From assembly GCA_033763635.1 (NCBI GenBank), contig JANRKG010000016.1:1-19526 (forward strand): 19,526 nt of DNA. The letters run 5' to 3'. The stretch is from JANRKG01 sp033763635 (GTDB lineage: Bacteria; Cyanobacteriota; Cyanobacteriia; GCF-001939115). This document shows positions 7,700-13,629 of this stretch, in pieces (position 1 is the stretch's first letter; each line of letters opens with the position of its first letter). A program made the translations under genes and the position numbers. Below the pieces are notes generated by a model. It saw only the letters and a list, made by a program, of their open reading frames with translations, was not told the origin of the DNA and ran no database searches.

Positions 7700-7729
7700 T
7701 TCTTTTTCCCTATTAATAGGGAAAAAGAA
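7700..7729. repeat. Perfect 30-bp palindrome between divergent genes
   Basis: Bases 7700-7714 (TTCTTTTTCCCTATT) are exactly complementary to 7715-7729, with no spacer. It lies in the roughly 300-bp region between the leftward M48 peptidase gene and the rightward DUF4330 gene, upstream of both, so it does not end either transcript. It could be an operator for a dimeric regulator, or a hairpin in a leader RNA. The rest of the region holds a TTTTCTAGAG-TAAAATAC motif at 7754-7771. Confidence 0.75.
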
Positions 7730-7876
7730 AATGCGATGGAAAAAGACTGCCTCTTTTCTAGAGTAAAATACTCCCCTGGGAAAGAGGGGATTGTCTGACA
7801 AGGAAGGGGGAAAGTTATGATAATGTGACACAGGATTACGATCGGTCATTAATATAGTCTTTTCCCCTAGAAAGTC

Positions 7877-8410
7877 ATGAAGATTTTGGATACTCAGGGC
7901 CGTCTGTTTGGTAAGGTTAGCCTCCTCGACTTTGGAGCAGCCCTGGTAATTCTGCTGGTCATCTTTGGCATTTTCTTCTATCCCGGCACGACGGGTTCCG
8001 TTGCCCAGATCGGGGTGGAAACCCAGGCGGTGGAAGTCGATGTACTGTCCAGAGGGGTGGGAACCAGCAACCCTCAAGCGTTTATCGATGACTTAAAAGC
8101 TGCGAAGACCATCAACCTGATTATTCGAAACCAACCTTATGGTCAAGTTGAATTGAAGGATGTGAAGGAACTGCCCCGGTTTACGACCGTTCCCCAACCC
8201 GATGGCACCGTCAAAGCATTAAAAGACCCCCGCCCCGAACTGGAATATACTTCTGACTTGCTTTTAACTCTGGGAGGAAAGGCGAAAGTCACGAAGGATG
8301 GCTACGTACTCGGTAACAGCAAGATCAAGATCGGGGTACTGGTTGAAATGGAAGGCACCCGCTTCAACTTCAATGGCAGTGTGGTGGATGTGCGGCCTAA
8401 GGGTTCGTGA
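7877..8410 (+). CDS. DUF4330 domain-containing membrane-anchored protein
   Basis: 177 residues. The N-terminus MKILDTQGRLFGKVSLLDFG followed by the hydrophobic AALVILLVIFGIFFYPG is the characteristic start of cyanobacterial DUF4330 proteins: a short cytoplasmic motif and one membrane helix (about 20-36). The remaining 140 residues are soluble and beta-rich, with two related halves (VEVDVLSRGV... and VLVEMEGTRFNFNG...). Function is not known for the family. The ATG start follows CTAGAAAGTC. Its stop codon overlaps the 3' end of the convergent hydrolase gene by 14 bp, so transcripts of the two genes are complementary at their ends. Confidence 0.93.
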   Translation: MKILDTQGRLFGKVSLLDFGAALVILLVIFGIFFYPGTTGSVAQIGVETQAVEVDVLSRGVGTSNPQAFIDDLKAAKTINLIIRNQPYGQVELKDVKELPRFTTVPQPDGTVKALKDPRPELEYTSDLLLTLGGKAKVTKDGYVLGNSKIKIGVLVEMEGTRFNFNGSVVDVRPKGS

Positions 8411-9287
8411 GGGTTGATAGATATCGACGAATTAAGCCGATCGTCACCGCCGGGAGTTCTAGTTGAGGGGTTAGCCCAACCCCTTCTAACGGGATAAAAC
8501 TCCGAATCGCTTGAGGGTTCAGTTCGGCAAGCCGACGACCAATTTCTGGCCCCGTAAACTGAGATCTTTCCCCCCAGAGGATTGCGGTTGGAGTGGTCAG
8601 TTGAGAGACGTAAAGGGATAAATCAAAACACAGATCCCCCCGAACAAAGGAAAGCGCTGCGTACTCTGCGTTGGGTTGTTGGGCAGATTCTAGATAGGCG
8701 AGGGCAATTTCCGAATCCACCCGATCGGGATTCGCGAACTGCCGTTGGGTCAGAAAGCTCTGAATCCCGACATTCGTTGCGACCAGATTGCTGTAGAACA
8801 GGCGATCGAGCACTGGAATCGAAATGAATTGGGCGAATAAACTCCGGGTGTAGTTCTCTCCAAAATCTGATAACCCCGCCGGAGTGGTGAGAATCAAGCA
8901 TTGGAACAGGTGGGGATGCTCGATCGCCACCCGGAGGACGAGGGCAGCCGTGAGGGAAGAGGCGACCACCGGAACCGGACCCTCACAGGTTTGCTCTAAA
9001 AATTCGCGGATCGTCGTCAGATAGTCTTCTGGTTTGTAGTTGCGCTCTGGATGGGCCGATCGTCCCCACCCAATCAGGTCAGGGGCAAGCACCCGGTACT
9101 CGGACGCAAAGGCCGGATACACACGGGACCATTCATAGGCGGAGGAGCCACCTCCAAACCCATGCAGAAATACCAGGGTGGGCTTCCCCGCCGTTTGCGG
9201 CCAAGGGGCAGTGTCCGCTGTGTAGTAGGCCATCGTGCCCAGAGAAGTCTGAATCGAGTGTTGGCAAAAACCAGGGGGCAAAAACAT
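8397..9287 (-). CDS. Alpha/beta-hydrolase-fold protein, probably lacking a full catalytic triad
   Basis: 296 residues with a complete alpha/beta hydrolase layout: LVFLHGFGGGSSAYEWS (oxyanion HG, residues 38-54), RVLAPDLIGWGRS (65-77), a nucleophile elbow VVASSLTAA (Ser111) in place of the usual G-x-S-x-G, a cap region at about 140-225, and TAILWGERSQF (234-244). In ordinary relatives the acid follows WGE-x (WGExD) and the base follows a Gly near the C-terminus (GHxxxxExP). Here these positions are Ser242 and Leu272 (EGVGLTPQLELP). So the fold is kept while Asp and His of the triad appear lost; an acid or base supplied from elsewhere cannot be excluded. ATG 9287 is a good start. It overlaps DUF4330 tail to tail and is divergent from the 261-aa gene (79-bp gap). 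Confidence 0.85.
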   Translation of the reverse strand: MFLPPGFCQHSIQTSLGTMAYYTADTAPWPQTAGKPTLVFLHGFGGGSSAYEWSRVYPAFASEYRVLAPDLIGWGRSAHPERNYKPEDYLTTIREFLEQTCEGPVPVVASSLTAALVLRVAIEHPHLFQCLILTTPAGLSDFGENYTRSLFAQFISIPVLDRLFYSNLVATNVGIQSFLTQRQFANPDRVDSEIALAYLESAQQPNAEYAALSFVRGDLCFDLSLYVSQLTTPTAILWGERSQFTGPEIGRRLAELNPQAIRSFIPLEGVGLTPQLELPAVTIGLIRRYLSTLTNP

Positions 9288-9366
9288 AACAAATCCCGTC
9301 AGTGTTGCTTAATCTGAGGTTCCGTCCTCTAGAATGTCTATCACACCTTGTAGTTTTTAAGGCACC

Positions 9367-10152
9367 GTGGCACAGGCTTCTTTTCAGTGGCAACAACTTT
9401 TGGAGCAGTGGACGAGGGGACGATCCCTTCCGGGCGATCGGCTCATGCTTCCCGATTTATCCTCTGTGCGCTGGAAGGAACCCCTGCGTTGGATGGCGGG
9501 TTCCGCTGCGGTCACGGCTTTGCTTTGCTGGAACTGGAAAATTCCCGTTTCCACAGGAGCCGGAATTCTAGTCATGGTTCTGGCGTACCGCTGGCAGAGC
9601 CGAGACTGGCAAACTCGCCTGATGGATTTTCGGAAGTTAGTCGGTGGCTCTAGCCAACCCCTGGCCCTGTCAGTAGCAGCGGGAATGCTAGCAACCCTCA
9701 CGACTTATCTGTCAGCCGCTCTTTGGACGGGAAGCCACGATCGCAGCCTTGCAGCCGCCCTCATCCTACAAGGCTTCGGAATTCTCGCCATTCTGTTAAT
9801 GCTGGTGCGCCAGGGTGCGATTCAGCGTTCTCACCAGCAGAGCGACACGATAGACCAATCTCTCGAAGACCTGAGCCATCCTAATCCCGTCAAGCGGCTG
9901 GTTGCAGTGCGGCAGCTTACCCGCCTGTTGCATCACCCTCCTCAGGACATCCTACAACGATCGACCATTGCCGATTGTTTCCACCTGATGGTTGTTCGTG
10001 AAGAAGAAATGATTGTTCGGAACGCTGTCTTAGACGGCCTTCGGGTCTTGGGAGATTCCCCTCGCTTAGGTCAGGGACGATCGCCTTTTGTGATGTCGGA
10101 ACGCTCCCAGACGGCAGCAATCAAACCAGAGAAAGTGATGACAGAACGGTAG
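9367..10152 (+). CDS. Membrane protein with C-terminal armadillo/HEAT-like segment
   Basis: 261 residues from a GTG start at 9367. Two hydrophobic regions each contain about two helices: residues 41-73 (WMAGSAAVTALLCW and STGAGILVMVLAY) and about 96-145 (LSVAAGMLATLTTYLSAALW, then ALILQGFGILAILLMLV). The C-terminal 110 residues are soluble. SHPNPVKRLVAVRQLTRLLHH looks like one HEAT/armadillo helix pair, and a second pair (RNAVLDGLRVLG) follows. This organisation matches proteins labelled 'armadillo-type fold-containing' in cyanobacteria; the function is unknown. The 139-aa membrane protein starts 7 bp downstream, so the two form a transcription unit. The promoter must lie in the 79-bp gap shared with the hydrolase gene. 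Confidence 0.75.
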   Translation: MAQASFQWQQLLEQWTRGRSLPGDRLMLPDLSSVRWKEPLRWMAGSAAVTALLCWNWKIPVSTGAGILVMVLAYRWQSRDWQTRLMDFRKLVGGSSQPLALSVAAGMLATLTTYLSAALWTGSHDRSLAAALILQGFGILAILLMLVRQGAIQRSHQQSDTIDQSLEDLSHPNPVKRLVAVRQLTRLLHHPPQDILQRSTIADCFHLMVVREEEMIVRNAVLDGLRVLGDSPRLGQGRSPFVMSERSQTAAIKPEKVMTER

Positions 10153-10159
10153 GGTTCCC

Positions 10160-10579
10160 ATGCGTAAGCTCAAACGACTGCCCTGGGGTCTTGTCTTTCA
10201 GGTCGCGATCGTGATTAATCTAATCATCCTGATTGGGGAAGCCCTGATTCTCGCAGGAGCCGAGTTTAGCCCTGCGGTGCGTCATGCGGTAGAGGTGCTG
10301 TACGTTCGACCTCCCTTTGCCCCCCTGACTCCCATCGTGATTGGGCTGGGGGTAGGGGCGCTTGCGGTGTGGATTGCCGAGCGCTTTTTCCGGCAACTCT
10401 ATCTAAATCTCTCAACCCTCTGGGCATTGTACGGCAGTCTTGTGTTGCTGTTTTTAATCAAAACCGTTTTTCTGATGATTTTTCCCGCCTTCCTGCCTGT
10501 TCTAGCAGATTTTAATGGATCGACACTGACAGGGCTAGTTCTAGGGATTTTTTGGAAAGGCAGATCTCACTACCGCTAG
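10160..10579 (+). CDS. Small polytopic membrane protein of unknown function
   Basis: 139 residues with a basic N-terminus (MRKLKRLPWG) and four likely membrane segments: GLVFQVAIVINLIILIGEAL (about 10-29), PLTPIVIGLGVGALAVWIAE (about 55-74), LNLSTLWALYGSLVLLFLIK (about 81-100, probably continuing into VFLMIFPAFLPVL), and a C-terminal STLTGLVLGIFW. No catalytic or binding motif is visible. It lies 7 bp after the armadillo-type membrane protein and is probably co-transcribed; the pair may form a complex, but that is inference from spacing only. No terminator is obvious behind it. Confidence 0.65.
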   Translation: MRKLKRLPWGLVFQVAIVINLIILIGEALILAGAEFSPAVRHAVEVLYVRPPFAPLTPIVIGLGVGALAVWIAERFFRQLYLNLSTLWALYGSLVLLFLIKTVFLMIFPAFLPVLADFNGSTLTGLVLGIFWKGRSHYR

Positions 10580-10818
10580 AAAAAGTTGAGAAAGTAGATC
10601 AGGAAAGGGAAAGATGCCGATTTGAACGGGACGATCGCCCCTGAATTATCCAACAACGGTTGTGTCTCGAAAAGTTAACACGGTTCATTCATTCTGTCTA
10701 ACTAAAACCATACAAACTTTCAATTCCAAAGGGTTTAGCCTCAAGGGTTTAATCCCCGTTTGGATGTCCATCTCTATTCCTGCCCTCCCCGTAAAGACCC
10801 CTTGCAAAGGCTTTATTA
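10580..10818. other. Intergenic region upstream of the guanidine locus promoter
   Basis: No coding frame with family resemblance was found; the 67-aa frame at 10662-10865 begins TTG-like and runs into the promoter, so it is rejected. The region is A/T-rich, with a short near-repeat AAGGGTTTA at about 10728-10735 and 10743-10750. It may hold the 3' end of the upstream unit and distal regulator sites, but none was recognised. Confidence 0.3.
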
Positions 10819-10858
10819 GTATCTCGCAATACACTTTTAATTGTTCAGGCTTGATATT
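10819..10858 (+). promoter_or_regulatory. NtcA-type promoter for the guanidine locus
   Basis: GTA (10819-10821), eight bases, then TAC (10830-10832) match the NtcA consensus GTA-N8-TAC exactly. Twenty bases further on is GATATT (10853-10858), a plausible -10 box at the spacing known for NtcA-activated cyanobacterial promoters (which normally read TAN3T). Transcription would start near 10865, just before the riboswitch aptamer. NtcA, with 2-oxoglutarate, activates genes for using alternative nitrogen sources, which fits a guanidine-degrading operon. The site is seen; binding is inferred. Confidence 0.6.
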
Positions 10859-10883
10859 TCTTTGAGAGCATTCAACAATCGAT

Positions 10884-11014
10884 CGCTTCTAGGGTTCCGG
10901 CTTGCTGCAAAAGCAAGTGCTGGTCCGAGAGAAGCAGCTAGCAAAAGGGCATGAAGCCTTAAAGGATAAACCTTTGCTAGCCACACGGCGGGAAAAAAGC
11001 CCGGGAGGAAAGCG
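10884..11014 (+). promoter_or_regulatory. Guanidine-I (ykkC) riboswitch aptamer
   Basis: The conserved ykkC core segments occur in order: CTAGGGTTCCGG (10889-10900), CTGGTCCGAGAGAAG (10920-10934), CACGGCGGGA (10984-10993) and AGCCCGGGAGG (10998-11008). A closing P1 stem forms from CGCTT (10884-10888) and AAGCG (11010-11014). Two internal hairpins are evident: CTTGCT/AGCAAG (10901-10917), and a long arm CTAGCAAAAGG / CCTTTGCTAG (10938-10980). Guanidine-I riboswitches bind the guanidinium ion and switch on genes for guanidine export or breakdown. The downstream gene (gdmH) is exactly such a target. Confidence is high because the motifs, pairing and gene context agree. Confidence 0.93.
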
Positions 11015-11043
11015 CACAGGGCTGCGGTTTCGTCCGGGCTTTT
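10995..11043 (+). terminator. Riboswitch-controlled terminator (expression platform)
   Basis: AAAAGCCCGG (10995-11004) pairs perfectly with CCGGGCTTTT (11034-11043), with a smaller CGCA/TGCG stem in the loop. The 3' arm ends in four T and GTTGG follows. The 5' arm overlaps the aptamer's conserved GCCCGGGAGG, so the terminator and the ligand-bound aptamer exclude each other. Guanidine binding should prevent termination and turn the operon on. Confidence 0.85.
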
Positions 11044-11115
11044 GTGTTGGTTGGATTTGCCACTTGCTCTCTGCCAATTGCTCTCTCAACAGCGTTTATA
11101 AGTTGAATCTGATTT

Positions 11116-12312
11116 ATGACTGAGAACTCTTTTTTTCAAAAACCTGAAGGGTCCGATCGGTTTTCTGAGACGGAAGCCAATCGTGCCCTCCAACGGGAAA
11201 CCCAACTGCCCCTCACCGGATGGCAACAGGAAGTATCACGGGGGCTGGAATTCGGGTTAGAAGCGGCTGAGAGCATTATCGATCGCTCGATTCCCACCTT
11301 TTCTCGGGGCGAACTCCCCCACTATGCCGGGATTAACACCTTCCTGAAAGCCCCTTACGTAGAGGATGTCCGGAAGGTGGGTGAGTACGATGTAGCGGTT
11401 GTGGGGGTTCCCCACGATTCGGGAACCACCTACCGTCCCGGTACGCGCTTCGGTCCCCAGGGAATTCGACGCATTTCGGCCCTGTACACCCCCTACAACT
11501 TCGAGTTAGGGGTGGATTTGCGGGAACAGATTACCCTGTGCGACGTGGGCGATATCTTCACCATCCCCGCCAATAACGAAAAATCCTTCGATCAGATTTC
11601 TAAAGGGATTGCCCACATCTTCAGTTCCGGTGCATTTCCCATCATTTTGGGAGGGGACCACTCGATCGGCTTCCCCACCGTGCGCGGAGTCTGCCGTCAC
11701 CTGGGCGACAAGAAGGTTGGGATCATCCACTTCGATCGCCATGTCGATACTCAGGAAACGGACCTGGATGAGCGGATGCACACCTGCCCCTGGTTCCATG
11801 CCACCAATATCAAAAATGCCCCTGCCAAAAACCTGGTGCAACTGGGGATTGGAGGCTGGCAGGTTCCTCGCCAGGGAGTGAAGGTCTGCCGCGAACGGGC
11901 CACTAATATTCTCACCGTAACCGACATTGTGGAACGGGGCATTGATGCCGCTGCCGAATTCGCCTTAGAGCGGGCACTGGATGGAACGGACTGCGTATAC
12001 ATCAGCTTCGACATTGATTGCATCGATGCCGGATTCGTTCCTGGCACAGGCTGGCCCGAACCCGGTGGATTGCTGCCCCGTGAAGCCCTGGCTCTGTTAG
12101 GCAAGATTGTACAACGGGCACCCGTCTGTGGCCTGGAGGTGGTAGAAGTTTCCCCGCCTTACGATGTGAGTGACATGACCGCACTCCTGGCCACCCGTGT
12201 GATTTGTGACACGATGGCCCATCTGGTGCTGTCCGGGCAACTGCCCCGGAAGGAAAAGCCCGCCTACATCCATGCCGAAGCCCAAATGGAACCGACTTCA
12301 GACTGGAGATAG
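11116..12312 (+). CDS. gdmH: Guanidine hydrolase GdmH (Ni-dependent ureohydrolase family)
   Basis: 398 residues, arginase/agmatinase fold with a long N-terminal extension (about 85 residues), as in Synechocystis Sll1077, shown to hydrolyse guanidine to urea and ammonium with nickel. Metal-ligand motifs are present: GGDHS (His182), FDRHVD (Asp207, His209, Asp211) and SFDIDCID (Asp299, Asp301). The second differs from the usual D-A-H-x-D of arginases and agmatinases, and the loop after the third reads GFVPGTGWPEPGG with Trp where amino-acid-type ureohydrolases have another residue. ATG 11116 lies 72 bp after the riboswitch terminator; no clear Shine-Dalgarno sequence is seen. Riboswitch control and the adjoining nickel-chaperone genes support guanidine over agmatine as substrate. 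Automatic annotation as agmatinase/SpeB would be misleading. Part of an operon; hypA follows after 3 bp. Confidence 0.92.
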   Translation: MTENSFFQKPEGSDRFSETEANRALQRETQLPLTGWQQEVSRGLEFGLEAAESIIDRSIPTFSRGELPHYAGINTFLKAPYVEDVRKVGEYDVAVVGVPHDSGTTYRPGTRFGPQGIRRISALYTPYNFELGVDLREQITLCDVGDIFTIPANNEKSFDQISKGIAHIFSSGAFPIILGGDHSIGFPTVRGVCRHLGDKKVGIIHFDRHVDTQETDLDERMHTCPWFHATNIKNAPAKNLVQLGIGGWQVPRQGVKVCRERATNILTVTDIVERGIDAAAEFALERALDGTDCVYISFDIDCIDAGFVPGTGWPEPGGLLPREALALLGKIVQRAPVCGLEVVEVSPPYDVSDMTALLATRVICDTMAHLVLSGQLPRKEKPAYIHAEAQMEPTSDWR

Positions 12313-12315
12313 GCC

Positions 12316-12684
12316 ATGCACGAAACCGACATGACGAAAGCGTTGATTCTGACAATTCGGGATTGGTGGGAAGCCCAGCCCGATCGCCAGCCGATCGCGA
12401 AGGTGCATCTGACGGTGGGAGCCTTTACCTGCGTCGAACCCGCCAGCCTACAATTTGCGTTCGAAGCCCAAACCCGAAACACCTTTTTAGCGGGAGCATC
12501 CCTCATCATCCACGAAACGCCGTTGATTGCCTTTTGTCACCGCTGTCAGCAGGAATATCATCCTCAGATCGGCCTTCAGTATGCCTGCCCGACCTGTCAG
12601 TCTCCAATGGAGGAAGTGCGATCGGGTCGAGAATTGAAAATCAACGGGATTGATTACCAAACGGAACCGATCGCCGTTCTGTGA
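12316..12684 (+). CDS. hypA: HypA-type nickel metallochaperone (GhaA-like) for GdmH
   Basis: 122 residues. It starts MHETDMTKALI: the N-terminal Met-His-Glu supplies the nickel-binding His2 of HypA. The zinc-binding loop with two Cys pairs is intact: CHRC (Cys74, Cys77) and CPTC (Cys91, Cys94). It ends ELKINGIDYQTEPIAVL, as HypA proteins do with a beta-strand. HypA normally delivers nickel to [NiFe]-hydrogenase together with HypB. Here no hydrogenase or hypCDEF genes are near, and the gene sits 3 bp after gdmH, so the likely client is the nickel enzyme GdmH, as reported for the GhaA/GhaB accessory proteins in Synechocystis. The client assignment is inference from context. Confidence 0.93.
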   Translation: MHETDMTKALILTIRDWWEAQPDRQPIAKVHLTVGAFTCVEPASLQFAFEAQTRNTFLAGASLIIHETPLIAFCHRCQQEYHPQIGLQYACPTCQSPMEEVRSGRELKINGIDYQTEPIAVL

Positions 12685-12700
12685 TCTCCGTCCCCCTTAG

Positions 12701-12725
12701 AGACGCGAAATTTCGCGTCTTTCCC
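12701..12725 (+). terminator. Terminator-like palindrome between hypA and hypB
   Basis: A perfect 20-bp palindrome, AGACGCGAAATTTCGCGTCT (12701-12720), starts 17 bp past the hypA stop and is followed by TTCCC. The stem is strong and the T-tail short, so it could give partial termination, an RNA processing site or 3'-end protection inside the operon. Confidence 0.5.
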
Positions 12726-12756
12726 AATTGGGCAACCCCAATAATTCCCATCGGGT

Positions 12757-12785
12757 ATGACAGGCACGGTTTTTCTAGAGAAAAT
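12757..12785 (+). promoter_or_regulatory. Candidate internal promoter for hypB and the transporter
   Basis: ATGACA (12757-12762) matches the -35 consensus in five of six bases, a 17-nt spacer follows, and GAAAAT (12780-12785) matches the -10 box in four of six. It lies 60 bp before the hypB ATG and after the hypA-hypB palindrome. The embedded TTTTCTAGAG-AAAATAC also occurs, with one extra base, upstream of the DUF4330 gene. Confidence 0.4.
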
Positions 12786-12845
12786 ACGCACTCGTACCAG
12801 CGACCCGAACGATTTCAAATTTCAATTTTTCATTGGACAAATCCT

Positions 12846-13568
12846 ATGCATTTGAACGTAGACGCAGCCATGGAAATGAACTTGCTCCATGCCAATCAGG
12901 CAGGGGCGGATCATAATCGTGCCCATTTTGACGAATGGGGCATTACCTGTTTCAACCTGATGAGCAGTCCCGGAGCCGGAAAAACTGCCCTGCTGGAAAA
13001 AACGATCGCCGCCCTTAACCCCGATCTCAAGATTGCGGTGATTGAAGGGGACATGACGACGGAATTGGATGCCGATCGCCTCCGACGACAGGGCGTTCCT
13101 GTGATTGCGATTAACACGGGTCGTTCCTGCCACCTGGATTCCCGCATGGTGGCGGGAGGCATTCACCAATTGGCCCACCACCACAATCCCGCCGATTTCG
13201 ATCTCGTGTTAGTAGAAAATGTCGGCAATCTGGTCTGCCCTGCCGAATTTGAAGTTGGGGAACATGCCAAGGTGGCGCTTTTGAGCGTTGCGGAGGGGGA
13301 AGACAAGCCCCTCAAGTACCCCATCATGTTTCGGGAAGCGGATTGTTTACTGATTACGAAAGTTGATCTGGTTCCCTACCTGGATGTCGATCTCGCTCAA
13401 ATTGAAGCCAATGTGCGCCAAATCAATCCCCATGTCACCCTGATTCCCGTATCCGCTAAAACTGGGGAAGGGTTGGAGATCTGGTTTTCCTGGGTGCGAT
13501 CGAATGTGAAGGCAGAAGAGAAGGCAGGAGGTAGAGGGCAGAGGGCAGAAGGAAAAGTTGCTGTTTGA
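12846..13568 (+). CDS. hypB: HypB-type nickel-inserting GTPase (GhaB-like) for GdmH
   Basis: From ATG 12846 the protein has 240 residues and begins MHLNVDAAMEMNLLHANQAG, as HypB proteins do; a GTG overlapping the hypA stop would add 55 residues with no HypB character. GTPase motifs: P-loop SSPGAGKT (40-47), EGDM (67-70) and TKVD (171-174). The dimer-interface nickel/zinc site is present as GRSCHLD (Cys95, His96) with NLVCP (Cys131). There is no N-terminal His-rich stretch, so nickel storage is not expected. The last 20 residues (KAEEKAGGRGQRAEGKVAV) are low-complexity, encoded by a purine-rich repeat, and probably not part of the domain. With HypA it would load nickel into GdmH at the cost of GTP. 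It is 161 bp from hypA, unlike the tight gdmH-hypA junction. Confidence 0.92.
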   Translation: MHLNVDAAMEMNLLHANQAGADHNRAHFDEWGITCFNLMSSPGAGKTALLEKTIAALNPDLKIAVIEGDMTTELDADRLRRQGVPVIAINTGRSCHLDSRMVAGGIHQLAHHHNPADFDLVLVENVGNLVCPAEFEVGEHAKVALLSVAEGEDKPLKYPIMFREADCLLITKVDLVPYLDVDLAQIEANVRQINPHVTLIPVSAKTGEGLEIWFSWVRSNVKAEEKAGGRGQRAEGKVAV

Positions 13569-13597
13569 TGTATCCCTTCTGCCTCCTGCCCTCTGCC
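13537..13597. repeat. Inverted repeat across the hypB 3' end
   Basis: GGCAGAGGGCA (13537-13547) is perfectly complementary to TGCCCTCTGCC (13587-13597); GGCAGAAGG (13544-13552) also pairs with CCTTCTGCC (13575-13583). The purine-rich arm encodes the odd C-terminal tail of HypB. AGGGCAG-type heptamers of this kind are widespread in filamentous cyanobacteria. In RNA it would fold between hypB and the transporter gene. Confidence 0.6.
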
Positions 13598-13629
13598 TTA
13601 CTCTTCAAGTCCAATCCTGTGAGGAAGTT

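Noticed and set aside
11116..12312. Annotation as agmatinase or arginase
   Set aside because: The guanidine riboswitch, nickel chaperones, long N-terminal extension and D-R-H-V-D motif point to guanidine hydrolase.
12681..12845. GTG start for hypB overlapping the hypA stop
   Set aside because: The added 55 residues show no HypB resemblance and are encoded by the palindrome and promoter-like region; MHLNVDAAMEMN at 12846 is a normal HypB beginning.
12316..13568. HypA/HypB as part of a hydrogenase maturation cluster
   Set aside because: No hypCDEF or hydrogenase structural gene is in the window and the genes are linked to gdmH.
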